DNA from: Acidovorax temperans | GTDB taxonomy: Bacteria; Pseudomonadota; Gammaproteobacteria; Burkholderiales; Burkholderiaceae_C | Direction of reading: 5' to 3' | Length of the DNA stretch: 64,000 bases | NCBI RefSeq assembly: GCF_006716905.1 | Contig: NZ_VFPV01000002.1 | Location: 1,206,501 to 1,270,500, forward strand | Part shown: positions 26,646 to 35,505 of the stretch, piece by piece | How the letters are laid out: each line of letters opens with the position of its first letter | Position numbering within the stretch: position 1 is the first letter of the stretch | Notes under the pieces: generated by a model | Seen by the model: the letters and a program-made list of their open reading frames with translations, nothing else | Database searches by the model: none | What the model was told of the DNA's origin: nothing | Program-made: the position numbers and the translations under genes

Positions 26646-28089
26646 GCAATGCCAGTAAGTTAAGCAAAGGCCCTTCGGGGTCTTTGTTGTTTGTACAGTG
26701 CAGGCTTGATCAATTGAGCTTTGGCCATAGAGGTCAAGCGATAGCCAATGCTGCTGCAAGAGTACCTGAACGATACCCATGAGTTTGCGAGCCCCGAACA
26801 ATGGGGTGTCGTTCAAAGCAACATACCCCAGCAGTGGATTGAACAGGCCTTGCAGATGACGGGTGTAGCCACGCTGCGCAAGCGGCGACTGCCCATGGAG
26901 CAGGCACTTTGGCTGGTATTGGGTGTGGCCTTGCTTAGAGACCGCTCCATCGTGAACGTGGCCGAGGTACTGGAGCTGGCACTGCCTGGGCAGCACAATG
27001 AACCCATCAGCTCCAGCGCGCTGAGCCAGGCGCGCCAACGGCTGGGCAGTGAGCCCCTGCAATGGCTGTTTCGCCACACTGCTGCCCATTGGGCGCACCA
27101 GCAGGCCGCTCGCCACCGCTGGCAAGGCTTGGCGCTGTACGCATTGGATGGCGTGGTCTGGCGTACCCCCGACACACAAGACAACCGCCAGCACTTTGGT
27201 TGCCAGCGCAACCACGCAGACCACCAAAGTCCCTTCCCCCTGGTGCGCATGGCCTGCTTGCTCGATGCCAGAGCTCGTTTATTGGTAGATGCCAGCCTGG
27301 ATGCCTACGACACCAGTGAGTACGCATTGGCTGAACGCTTGTGGCCGAAGTTGCCGCCTGACTCGCTGGTGATTGTGGACAAAGGGTTTTACTCGGCAAG
27401 TCTGCTGTGGCCGCTGCAACACCGCCAGGGACGTCACTGGCTGATCCCTGCGCGTGCCGGACTCAGGGGCGAGGTGGTGCAAACGCATGGCCCTGGCGAT
27501 GTGAGCTTGCGCATGAAGGTCTCGCCCCAAGCTCGCAAGAAAGACCCCGGCTTGCCGCTCACGTGGGAGGTGCGCGCCATCACCCGTGAACTCGATGGCA
27601 AACCCAGAACCTTGTTCACGTCCCTGATGGATCCGGCACGCTACAAGGCCGAGGAGGTGTTCGCGCTGTACCACGAACGCTGGGAGATTGAGCTGGCCTA
27701 TGGAGAGATGAAGACGGACATGCTGGGCCAGGCGATGACGTTGCGCAGCCAGCAACCCGATGGGGTCAAGCAAGAGCTGTGGGCAACCTTGTTGATGTAC
27801 AACCTGATCCGCTTGGAGATCACGCGCATCGCAGACGAGGCCAAAGTGCAGCCCTGTCGCATCAGCTTCATCACGGCGCTGCGCTACATCGTGGATGAGT
27901 GGCTGTGGAGTTCAGGATCACACACCCCTGGGGCCATCCCGGCCAAGCTTGCGGCCATGAGAAAGAACATCCGCCGCTTCGTGCTGCCGCCTCGCAGATC
28001 CCACAGGCGGTATCCGCGTGAGGTTCGTATGACCAAGACCCAGTATCCCGTCAAAAAAATGCCGCTCAGACTTAACTGAGCGGCATTGC
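26646..28089 (+). mobile_element. IS4-family insertion sequence, 1444 bp, complete
   Basis: The element starts GCAATGCCAGTAAGTTAAG and its other end reads inward GCAATGCCGCTCAGTTAAG, 16 of 19 matching. It is flanked by the 9-bp duplication CGCATAGCG. Removing the element and one repeat restores AAGCACCGCATAGCGGTGCTT, a perfect hairpin with T residues on the minus strand, so the target was a terminator-like stem after rpoZ. Confidence 0.9.
26748..28079 (+). CDS. IS4-family transposase
   Basis: The 443-residue DDE transposase shows the first Asp in ALDGVVWRTPD, the second in LVIVDKGFYSAS and the IS4 Y-R-E-K-like segment YHERWEIELAYGEMKTDML. The N-terminal domain (FASPEQWGVVQSNIPQQWIE) is typical of the family. 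The gene is intact. It runs opposite to spoT and rpoZ. Confidence 0.95.
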   Translation: MLLQEYLNDTHEFASPEQWGVVQSNIPQQWIEQALQMTGVATLRKRRLPMEQALWLVLGVALLRDRSIVNVAEVLELALPGQHNEPISSSALSQARQRLGSEPLQWLFRHTAAHWAHQQAARHRWQGLALYALDGVVWRTPDTQDNRQHFGCQRNHADHQSPFPLVRMACLLDARARLLVDASLDAYDTSEYALAERLWPKLPPDSLVIVDKGFYSASLLWPLQHRQGRHWLIPARAGLRGEVVQTHGPGDVSLRMKVSPQARKKDPGLPLTWEVRAITRELDGKPRTLFTSLMDPARYKAEEVFALYHERWEIELAYGEMKTDMLGQAMTLRSQQPDGVKQELWATLLMYNLIRLEITRIADEAKVQPCRISFITALRYIVDEWLWSSGSHTPGAIPAKLAAMRKNIRRFVLPPRRSHRRYPREVRMTKTQYPVKKMPLRLN

Positions 28090-28098
28090 CGCATAGCG
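28090..28098. repeat. Target-site duplication, right copy
   Basis: Second copy of CGCATAGCG bounding the IS4-family element. Confidence 0.88.
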
Positions 28099-28129
28099 GT
28101 GCTTATTTGGGGGCATTGCCCGACAAAAA

Positions 28130-28333
28130 TCAACCTGGAACTTTTTTCAGCATTTCCAGGCCAACCTTACCTTCAGCGATTTCGCGCAAGGCAGTCACGG
28201 CGGGCTTGTTGCGGCTTTCGATGCGCGGGGCGTGGCCCTGGCTCAGCATGCGAGCGCGGTACGTGGCGGCCAACACGAGCTGGAAGCGGTTGGGGATCTT
28301 TTCCAGACAGTCTTCTACGGTGATGCGTGCCAT
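28130..28333 (-). CDS. rpoZ: RpoZ, RNA polymerase omega subunit
   Basis: The 67-residue protein starts [20 protein letters not shown] and has the conserved AATYRARML segment of omega. It helps assemble the polymerase and, in many proteobacteria, forms part of a ppGpp site. It lies 16 nt downstream of gmk; the longer frame to 28384 overlaps gmk and is not used. Its linked partner spoT is cut off by the insertion sequence 40 bp downstream. Confidence 0.96.
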   Translation of the reverse strand: MARITVEDCLEKIPNRFQLVLAATYRARMLSQGHAPRIESRNKPAVTALREIAEGKVGLEMLKKVPG

Positions 28334-28349
28334 CGTTTTACTCCGGGAT

Positions 28350-28970
28350 TCAGGTGATATTGAGCGACTTGAAGGTGTCTGCACGGGCGCGGCGTTGCGC
28401 GGCGTACTTGAGTCGCTGGGCGTGAACGACCGCTTTCAGATCAAAAAGGGCGCTCTCGAACAACTCGTTGATTATAACGAAGTCGAATTTATCGACCTGC
28501 GCCATCTCGATCGCGGCGTTCTTGAGGCGCAGCTCGATGGTTTCGGCCGAATCTTCGCCACGGCGCTCCAGGCGCGAGCGGAGTTCTTCCCAGCTGGGGG
28601 GGAGGATGAACACCAGCACTGCGTTGCTGAACGCCTGCTTCACCTGCAATGCGCCCTGGAAGTCGATCTCCAGAATCACATCGGCGCCTTGGGCAATGCG
28701 TTCTTCAATCGCCTTCTTGGAAGTGCCGTAACGGTTGCCATGCACATGCGCCCATTCCACGAAGGCATTGGCCTGCACCATGGCATCGAATTCTGACTGC
28801 GACGCAAAAAAGTACTCGCGGCCATGCTTCTCTTGCCCGCGCGGGGCGCGCGTGGTGTGAGAGATGGAGGGGCTGACGCGAGAGTCCAGCTCCAGCAGTG
28901 CTTTGACGAGGCTGGATTTGCCAGCACCGCTGGGCGCCGCAACTACAAAGAGATTTCCGGGGTAGTCCAT
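28350..28970 (-). CDS. gmk: Guanylate kinase
   Basis: The 206-residue enzyme converts GMP to GDP. It has P-loop [11 protein letters not shown] at residues 11-21 and the GMP-binding [11 protein letters not shown] motif, followed by REYFF. The ATG at 28970 is preferred to 28985 because the family starts with M-x(4-6)[11 protein letters not shown]. It heads the gmk-rpoZ unit. Its leader contains ATAGC/GCGC elements similar to the dispersed repeat family of this window. Confidence 0.95.
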   Translation of the reverse strand: MDYPGNLFVVAAPSGAGKSSLVKALLELDSRVSPSISHTTRAPRGQEKHGREYFFASQSEFDAMVQANAFVEWAHVHGNRYGTSKKAIEERIAQGADVILEIDFQGALQVKQAFSNAVLVFILPPSWEELRSRLERRGEDSAETIELRLKNAAIEMAQVDKFDFVIINELFESALFDLKAVVHAQRLKYAAQRRARADTFKSLNIT

Positions 28971-29006
28971 AGCAGATAAGCGCAAGGCGCTATCAAAAAA
29001 TGAGTG

Positions 29007-29924
29007 TTATTCGATATTTTGCACTTGCTCGCGCATTTGCTCGATCAGGACCTTCATGTCCACGCTGATGCGGGTGAGGTCCAGGACGGCAGATTTGGAG
29101 CCCAGGGTGTTGGCCTCACGGTGCAACTCCTGGATGAGGAAGTCCAGGCGTTTGCCGACTTCGCCGCCCTTTTTCAGCAGGCGTTCTATTTCATCCAGAT
29201 GCGACTCCAGCCGCGTGATTTCCTCTGCCACGTCGATGCGAATGGCAAAAGCGGTGGCTTCGGTCAGTGCGCGGTCGCGGGCGGCCTCGGGCAGGACGGC
29301 GCCATCGGTGAGGGCCATGGCTTCCTTCCAGCGCTCCATGAAGCGCTGGCGTTGCTGCTCGACCAGTAGCGGCACCAGCGGCACCGCTTGCTGGGCCAGC
29401 GCACGCAGTTGCTTGGCGCGGTCCAGCACCATGGCGGCCAGGCGCTTGCCTTCACGTTCGCGGGCGGACAGCAGCGCCGTGAGGGCTTCTTCGGCCAGCG
29501 CAGGCACGGCTTCGCTCCAGTCGTGCGAACTGGTATTGGCGTTGGCGCACAGGCGCAGCGCATCGGCCACGCTCAGCGGCGCAGCGCCGGGCAGCCACGC
29601 CTTGACGGAGTCTTGCAGGGTGTTGAGGCGTTGCAGCAAGCGCGCTGGTGGGTCTTGCAGGGTGTTGCTGTCTTCGTTTTCGATGGCGGCACGCACCTCC
29701 ACCTTGCCACGCTTGAGGCGGGCTGTGAGCAGGCTGCGCAGCGTGGGTTCCAGCGCGCGCAGGTCGTCAGGAAGGCGGAAGGACAGGTCCAGAAAGCGGC
29801 TGTTGACCGAACGGATTTCCAGGCCCAGCCTGCGATTTTGGGGGGCGCGGCCCTCGGCTTCAGCGCCAGTGGCAGACGCGCCTTGCTGCGCGCTGGCGTA
29901 TCCGGTCATGCTGTAAACTGGCAT
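29007..29924 (-). CDS. yicC: YicC-family endoribonuclease-like protein
   Basis: The 305-residue protein starts MPVYSMTGYAS, the conserved N-terminus of the YicC/YloC family, and ends with the conserved block EIQELHREANTLGSKS and VDMKVLIEQMREQVQNIE. E. coli YicC acts in RNA turnover; the substrate here is unknown. A 30-residue low-complexity insertion (ASATGAEAEGRAPQNRRLG) after the start is longer than in enterobacteria. It precedes gmk with a 36-bp gap. Confidence 0.9.
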   Translation of the reverse strand: MPVYSMTGYASAQQGASATGAEAEGRAPQNRRLGLEIRSVNSRFLDLSFRLPDDLRALEPTLRSLLTARLKRGKVEVRAAIENEDSNTLQDPPARLLQRLNTLQDSVKAWLPGAAPLSVADALRLCANANTSSHDWSEAVPALAEEALTALLSAREREGKRLAAMVLDRAKQLRALAQQAVPLVPLLVEQQRQRFMERWKEAMALTDGAVLPEAARDRALTEATAFAIRIDVAEEITRLESHLDEIERLLKKGGEVGKRLDFLIQELHREANTLGSKSAVLDLTRISVDMKVLIEQMREQVQNIE

Positions 29925-29999
29925 TGGACTTTTTGATGGTTGCTTGCGATCCGGCGATTATCCGGGTTCCGCCTAACCCCCGAGTCATCTTCGCAAAAT

Positions 30000-31016
30000 A
30001 TGTCAAAAATCAAGCCCGCACCATTGCCACCAGATACGTTGCTCGGTGGCTATCGCGTGGTGCGCAGGGTCTCTTCTGGCGGCTTCGGCGTGGTGTACCT
30101 CGCTGTGGATTCCGAAGGCCAGCAGGTCGCCATCAAGGAATACCTTCCTTCATCATTGGCCACGCGCGCACCTGGCGAGTTGCTGCCCAAGGTGCCGCCT
30201 GAAAAACTCTCGCTGTACCGCCTGGGGCTCAAGAGCTTCTTTGAAGAAGGGCGTTCGCTCGCGCAGATTTCGCACGCCTCGGTGGTCAGCGTGCTCAACT
30301 TCTTCCGCGAGAACGAAACCGTCTACATGGTGATGAACTACCTGGAGGGCGCGACTCTGCAGGATTTCATCATCACCGCGCGCGACCTGAAGACGCAGAA
30401 GGTCTTCCGCGAATCCACCATCCGCTCATTGTTCGATGAAGTGCTGCGCGGCCTGCGCATCGTGCACCAGCACAAGATGCTGCACCTGGACATCAAGCCC
30501 GCCAACATCTTCATCACCGATGACAACAAGGCTGTGCTGATTGACTTTGGCGCGGCGCGCGAGGTGCTGAGCAAGGAAGGCAACTTCATCCGCCCCATGT
30601 ACACCCCCGGTTTTGCTGCGCCCGAGATGTACCGGCGTGATTCACAGATGGGGCCGTGGACCGACATCTACGCCATAGGTGCCTGCATCTATGCCTGCAT
30701 GCAAGGCTTTCCGCCCAATGAAGCGCCTCAGCGCATCGAAAAAGACCGCCTTTCGCTGGCATTGACCAAGCTGCGCGGTGTGTACTCGGACAACCTGATC
30801 GAAGTGGTGGAATGGTGCATGGCGCTGGACCCGCTCTCGCGCCCGCAATCGGTGTTTGCCTTGCAAAAGGAACTGAGCCGGGAGGGTGAGCGCCGCTACA
30901 CCAAGCTCTCGGTGGCTGAAAAAATGCGCCTGCAACTGGACACCCTGGTGTCTGACACCAAGAAAAACGTGCAAAAGGTGGGTGAAGCCACCGGCATCGG
31001 AGCCAAGCCCAAATGA
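30000..31016 (+). CDS. Serine/threonine protein kinase (Hanks type, soluble)
   Basis: The 338-residue protein has the glycine loop SSGGFGVVYLA, the ATP lysine in VAIKEYLPS, the catalytic loop LHLDIKPANIF (Asp and Asn present, HLD in place of HRD) and IDFGAARE as the DFG motif. The activation loop has MYTPGFAAPEMY. No transmembrane segment follows; the C-terminus is a short basic helix. It lies directly upstream of a PP2C phosphatase on the same strand, suggesting a reversible phosphorylation pair. The substrate is unknown. Confidence 0.92.
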   Translation: MSKIKPAPLPPDTLLGGYRVVRRVSSGGFGVVYLAVDSEGQQVAIKEYLPSSLATRAPGELLPKVPPEKLSLYRLGLKSFFEEGRSLAQISHASVVSVLNFFRENETVYMVMNYLEGATLQDFIITARDLKTQKVFRESTIRSLFDEVLRGLRIVHQHKMLHLDIKPANIFITDDNKAVLIDFGAAREVLSKEGNFIRPMYTPGFAAPEMYRRDSQMGPWTDIYAIGACIYACMQGFPPNEAPQRIEKDRLSLALTKLRGVYSDNLIEVVEWCMALDPLSRPQSVFALQKELSREGERRYTKLSVAEKMRLQLDTLVSDTKKNVQKVGEATGIGAKPK

Positions 31017-31101
31017 ACACGATCCACGCCAAGCGGGTCTGCGGGGCAAACGGCCTATTCATTGACGATGCCTGTGCGCATCCCTGTTTGCGTGAACCAC
31101 T

Positions 31102-32004
31102 ATGAAATTCTCGGTTTTCCAGATCAGCCGCCGCGGCGGCCGCGAAAAGAACGAAGACCGCATGGGGTACTGCTACACCCGCGAGTCGGGGCTCTTTGTG
31201 CTAGCCGACGGCATGGGCGGGCACCCTGAGGGCGAGGTGGCCGCGCAAATCGCGCTGCAAACCGTCTCGGCCCTGTTCCAGCGCCAGGCCAAGCCCCAGA
31301 TCCAGGATGTGCAGGAATTCCTCTCGGGCGCGCTGCTCGCCGCCCACCACCAGATTCTGCGATATGCCTCTGAGAAGGGCATGATCGACACGCCGCGCAC
31401 CACGCTGGTGGCAGCAGTGTTGCAGGGCGGAGCCGCCTCGTGGGTGCACTGCGGTGATTCGCGGCTGTACATGGTGCGCGACGGAGATTTGCTGACCCGC
31501 ACGCGCGACCACTCGTACCTGGAACTGCGCAACGCGCCCCCACCGGGCATGGACCGGGTGAACCGCAACGTGTTGTTTACCTGCCTGGGCTCGCCCACCA
31601 AGCCCATCTACGACATCACCGGGCCTGTGTACCTGGTGCAGGGAGACCGCCTGTTGCTGTGCTCAGACGGCCTGTGGGGCACCTTGAGTGATGAAGAAAT
31701 CACCAAGCAGCTGGCCCGCCAGCCCGTTTCTCATGCGGTGCCTGAACTGGTGGAGGAAGCCTTGCGCAAGGCGGGCGACAGCAGCGACAACGTGACCGTG
31801 GTGGCGCTGGAGTGGGAGACGCCCGATGCATTCGAGTCCACCCAGGGCGTGTCCACCGACAGCATCAGCGACGATGTGTTTGCCTCCACCATTCAGGCCG
31901 GCCCGCTCGATGGCCTGGCCGACGATTTGGACGATGCGGCCATTGAGCGCTCGATTGCCGAAATCAACGAAGCCATTCGCAGGTCGGCCGCCCGCCGCGG
32001 ATGA
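31102..32004 (+). CDS. PP2C-family serine/threonine phosphatase
   Basis: The 300-residue protein has the metal-binding blocks REKNEDRMGY, VLADGMGGHPEGE, GDSRLYMVRDG, CSDGLWGTL and SSDNVTVVAL of bacterial PP2C. The catalytic core ends near residue 245; a helical acidic tail follows (DDAAIERSIAEINEAIRRSA). It starts 85 bp after the kinase and probably reverses its action. No membrane segment is seen. A strong terminator follows. Confidence 0.93.
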   Translation: MKFSVFQISRRGGREKNEDRMGYCYTRESGLFVLADGMGGHPEGEVAAQIALQTVSALFQRQAKPQIQDVQEFLSGALLAAHHQILRYASEKGMIDTPRTTLVAAVLQGGAASWVHCGDSRLYMVRDGDLLTRTRDHSYLELRNAPPPGMDRVNRNVLFTCLGSPTKPIYDITGPVYLVQGDRLLLCSDGLWGTLSDEEITKQLARQPVSHAVPELVEEALRKAGDSSDNVTVVALEWETPDAFESTQGVSTDSISDDVFASTIQAGPLDGLADDLDDAAIERSIAEINEAIRRSAARRG

Positions 32005-32029
32005 GGCACTGGCCCTGAACCCTGTGGAC

Positions 32030-32057
32030 ACGGGCCCTTCACGGGCCCGTCTGTTTT
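32030..32057 (+). terminator. Terminator after the PP2C gene
   Basis: Stem ACGGGCCC / GGGCCCGT with loop TTCAC (32030-32050), then CTGTTTT. Confidence 0.75.
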
Positions 32058-32089
32058 GAAACTCTTTTTGCGATGTGATCGCCCCTGAA

Positions 32090-32818
<729 letters not shown>

Positions 32819-32837
32819 TTTGTTTACTATTGATTTG

Positions 32838-32873
32838 ATAGCTGCTGGCGCTTGATCAATAAGCGCTAGAGCC
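32838..32873 (+). repeat. Dispersed short repeat, copy A
   Basis: ATAGCTGCTGGCGCTTGATC then AATAAGCGCTAGAGCC. GGCGCTT and AAGCGCT form a stem. Similar units lie at 37685, 43359, 53128 and 58806. Confidence 0.8.
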
Positions 32874-32883
32874 TGATTTGACT

Positions 32884-33486
32884 ATGAAACTCGTATTGGC
32901 ATCCAACAACCAGGGCAAGCTCGCCGAGCTGCAGGCCATGTTTGCCCCGCTGGGCGTGGAACTGGTGCGCCAGGGCGACCTGGGCGTGGGCGAGGCCGAA
33001 GAACCCTTTCGCACCTTTGTCGAAAACGCGCTGGCCAAGGCCCGCTTTGCTTCGCAACACACCGGCTTGCCCGCGCTGGCCGACGATGCGGGCATGTGCG
33101 TGGACGCCTTTGGCGGCCTGCCGGGTGTGGACACGGCCTACTACTGCACCCAGTTCGGCTACGAAAAAAGCGACGCCAATAACGTGCGCGCGTTGCTGGA
33201 ACAAATGCAGGGCGTCACCAACCGCCGCGCCGCCATGGTTAGCACCCTGGTGGCCGTGCGCAGCCCGCAGGACCCCGAGCCGCTGATTGCCGTAGGCCGC
33301 GTGGTGGGCGAGATCACCACCGAGCCGCGCGGCAGCAACGGCTTTGGTTTCGACCCGGTCATGTTCATCCCCGAATTTGGCAAGACCTTTGCCGAGCTGC
33401 CCGTGGAGGTGAAGAACGCGCACAGCCACCGGGGCCGTTCCGCCGCGCAAATGCTGGCCCTGATGCGTGAGCGCTGGTTTGGATGA
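32884..33486 (+). CDS. rdgB: RdgB/HAM1, XTP/dITP pyrophosphatase
   Basis: The 200-residue house-cleaning enzyme hydrolyses dITP and XTP. It begins MKLVLASNNQGKLAELQAMF and has LADDAGMCVDAFGGLPGVDT and GFGFDPVMFIPEFGKTFAEL. The ATG at 32884 matches the family start. It stands between rph and hemW, the usual order in this group. Confidence 0.96.
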   Translation: MKLVLASNNQGKLAELQAMFAPLGVELVRQGDLGVGEAEEPFRTFVENALAKARFASQHTGLPALADDAGMCVDAFGGLPGVDTAYYCTQFGYEKSDANNVRALLEQMQGVTNRRAAMVSTLVAVRSPQDPEPLIAVGRVVGEITTEPRGSNGFGFDPVMFIPEFGKTFAELPVEVKNAHSHRGRSAAQMLALMRERWFG

Positions 33487-33658
33487 AGTCCCCCCTGAGT
33501 CGCTTCGCGCCTTCCCCCCAAGGGGGGACACCGCCAGCGCACGCAAGTGAAACGCAGCTGCGCTGCCGCGGCGGCCCTTGCGCGGCGGTCGCTCGCATGG
33601 CAGTGCCTCTTGCTAGCCACCGCTGCGATGGAAGCGCTCCTATTTTTTTGAGCTTTGA
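33487..33658. repeat. Intergenic sequence with a C8/G6-type palindrome, probable family-wide repeat
   Basis: CCCCCC-AA-GGGGGG at 33514-33527 is preceded by TGAGTCGCTTCGCGCCTT. Sequences of this kind are frequent between genes of Acidovorax and Delftia, to my recollection; only one copy is in this window. Confidence 0.35.
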
Positions 33659-34906
33659 ATGGCTATTCCCATAATTCCTGCTAGTGCCGATGACGCGCCC
33701 GCCGTGGTGCGCGACATCCAGCACTACATGCGCCCCGGTCTGCTGCAGCTGGCCAGCCTGCCGCCTCTGTCGCTGTACGTGCATCTGCCCTGGTGCCTGA
33801 AGAAGTGCCCCTACTGCGACTTCAACTCGCACGAAGCGCGCGGCGGCAGCGCGGCGGGTGAGGTGCCCGAGCAGCGCTACATAGACGCGCTCATGGCCGA
33901 CCTCGAAGCCGCGCTGCCGCTGATCTGGGGCCGTTCGGTGCACAGCATCTTCATCGGTGGCGGCACGCCCAGCCTGTTCGCACCGCAGGCCATAGACCGC
34001 CTGCTCAGCGACATCCGCGCCCGCCTGCGGCTGGAGGCTGACTGTGAGATCACCATGGAGGCCAACCCCGGCACCTTTGAGAAGGACCGGTTCCGTGCCT
34101 ATCGCAGCGCGGGCGTCACGCGCCTGTCTATCGGGGTGCAGAGTTTCAACGACGCGCACCTCAAGGCCCTGGGCCGCGTGCACGACCGCGCCCAAGCCCT
34201 GGCGGCGGTGGCGGAGGCCGCCAGCGCATTCGACACCTTCAACCTCGACATCATGTACGCCCTGCCAGGCCAGACCCTGGCGCAGATGGAGCAGGACATG
34301 CAGCAGGCGCTGCAACTGGCGCCGCCGCACATCTCCATCTACCACCTCACCATCGAGCCCAACACCTACTTCGCCAAGTTTCCGCCCGCCATTCCCGAGG
34401 ACGACCTGGCCTATGCCATGCTCGACCGCATCACCGAGATGACGGGTGCGGCCGGGTTGGCGCGGTACGAGATTTCCGCCTACGCCCGCGCGGGCCACCA
34501 GTGCTTTCACAACACCAACTACTGGCAGTTTGGCGATTACCTGGGCATTGGTGCGGGCGCGCACAGCAAGCTGAGCTTTGCGCACCGCGTGGTGCGACAG
34601 GTGCGCTTTCGCGACCCGGCCCGCTACATGGACAACGCCCTGGCAGGCCACGCCGTGGCGCAGGACGACGATGTGCGCCGGGCTGATTTGCCGTTTGAAT
34701 ACATGCTCAACGCGCTGCGCTTGCGCGGCGGCTTTGCGCTGACCGACTTCACCGAACGCACAGGCTTGCCGATCAGCGCCATTGCCAAGGCGCTGGATGC
34801 TGCGCAAAGCAAGGGCCTGATCGTGCGCGAGGGCGGGCAGGTGCGCCCCACCGAGCGGGGCTTTGACTTCTTGAGCGATCTGCAAGAGCTGTTTCTGGCC
34901 GACTAA
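33659..34906 (+). CDS. hemW: HemW, radical SAM heme chaperone
   Basis: The 415-residue protein has the cluster motif C-X3-C-X2-C in WCLKKCPYCDFNSHEA near residue 50, then FIGGGTPSLF and EANPGTFE, as in HemW and HemN. It lacks the longer N-terminal part of true coproporphyrinogen dehydrogenase HemN, which supports the heme-chaperone assignment. It follows rdgB, a classic HemW context. The stop is followed by a strong hairpin shared with the convergent lipoprotein gene. Confidence 0.94.
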   Translation: MAIPIIPASADDAPAVVRDIQHYMRPGLLQLASLPPLSLYVHLPWCLKKCPYCDFNSHEARGGSAAGEVPEQRYIDALMADLEAALPLIWGRSVHSIFIGGGTPSLFAPQAIDRLLSDIRARLRLEADCEITMEANPGTFEKDRFRAYRSAGVTRLSIGVQSFNDAHLKALGRVHDRAQALAAVAEAASAFDTFNLDIMYALPGQTLAQMEQDMQQALQLAPPHISIYHLTIEPNTYFAKFPPAIPEDDLAYAMLDRITEMTGAAGLARYEISAYARAGHQCFHNTNYWQFGDYLGIGAGAHSKLSFAHRVVRQVRFRDPARYMDNALAGHAVAQDDDVRRADLPFEYMLNALRLRGGFALTDFTERTGLPISAIAKALDAAQSKGLIVREGGQVRPTERGFDFLSDLQELFLAD

Positions 34907-34929
34907 GCGCGGCCCCTGCAGGGCCGCGC
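34907..34929. terminator. GC-rich hairpin between convergent genes
   Basis: Perfect 9-bp stem GCGCGGCCC / GGGCCGCGC with loop CTGCA. There is no T tract, so termination is likely only partial. Confidence 0.5.
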
Positions 34930-34930
34930 G

Positions 34931-35257
34931 TCAGCCGCAGCGCACGGCCGTGATGCGGCCGTTGTCGTCCACCACCAGGTTCAGGCGCTGTGCGTTGTAT
35001 TCCTTCGTGATCATCTGGCCGGGGCGCAACACCCGCGCCATGTGGGCACCCGACTGCACCCGCGCCGCCTCGATCACGCTGGCGGTGCTGTCTTTGCCCA
35101 CAAACGACTGCGCTGGCGCAGCATTGCATTGGCCACCCACGGGGGGCTGGCCTGCTGGGGTGTTTGACGCGCCAGCACCTGGGTTGGGCGCAGCGCAGCC
35201 CGCCAGGATTCCTGCAGCTACGGAAGTGCCTGCCAGGGTCCAGAGAGAGTTTTTCAT
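34931..35257 (-). CDS. I78-family peptidase-inhibitor-like lipoprotein
   Basis: The 108-residue protein has a lipoprotein signal (MKNSLWTLAGTSVAAGILAG then Cys21). The mature part, CNAAPAQSFVGKDSTASVIE to PGQMITKEYNAQRLNLVVDD and ITAVRCG, is the inhibitor I78 fold, with two Cys that may form a disulfide. Such proteins are thought to block serine proteases in the periplasm. The ATG at 35257 follows GGAGCC; the longer frame to 35440 is not protein-like. Confidence 0.85.
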   Translation of the reverse strand: MKNSLWTLAGTSVAAGILAGCAAPNPGAGASNTPAGQPPVGGQCNAAPAQSFVGKDSTASVIEAARVQSGAHMARVLRPGQMITKEYNAQRLNLVVDDNGRITAVRCG

Positions 35258-35505
35258 GCAAAGGCTCCTTGAGTGATTCAGTGGATGGAAAGGCTGCGTA
35301 CAGAGCCCATGCCTGCACGATAACCCAGCCCGTGGTGGCTGACCGTGTCTGTGCGTAACGCGCGGGCGGTGGCCCCGAAAAGATCTTGAAAAGGCTCTCA
35401 AGCCTCTGTCGCATGCACGACGCCGGGCAGCGTGTGCCACACACCCGTCACACCGGTGTCAAACGCGGTTCCCACACTCGCGGTTTTGTTTTTCTTGGGT
35501 TGCCC

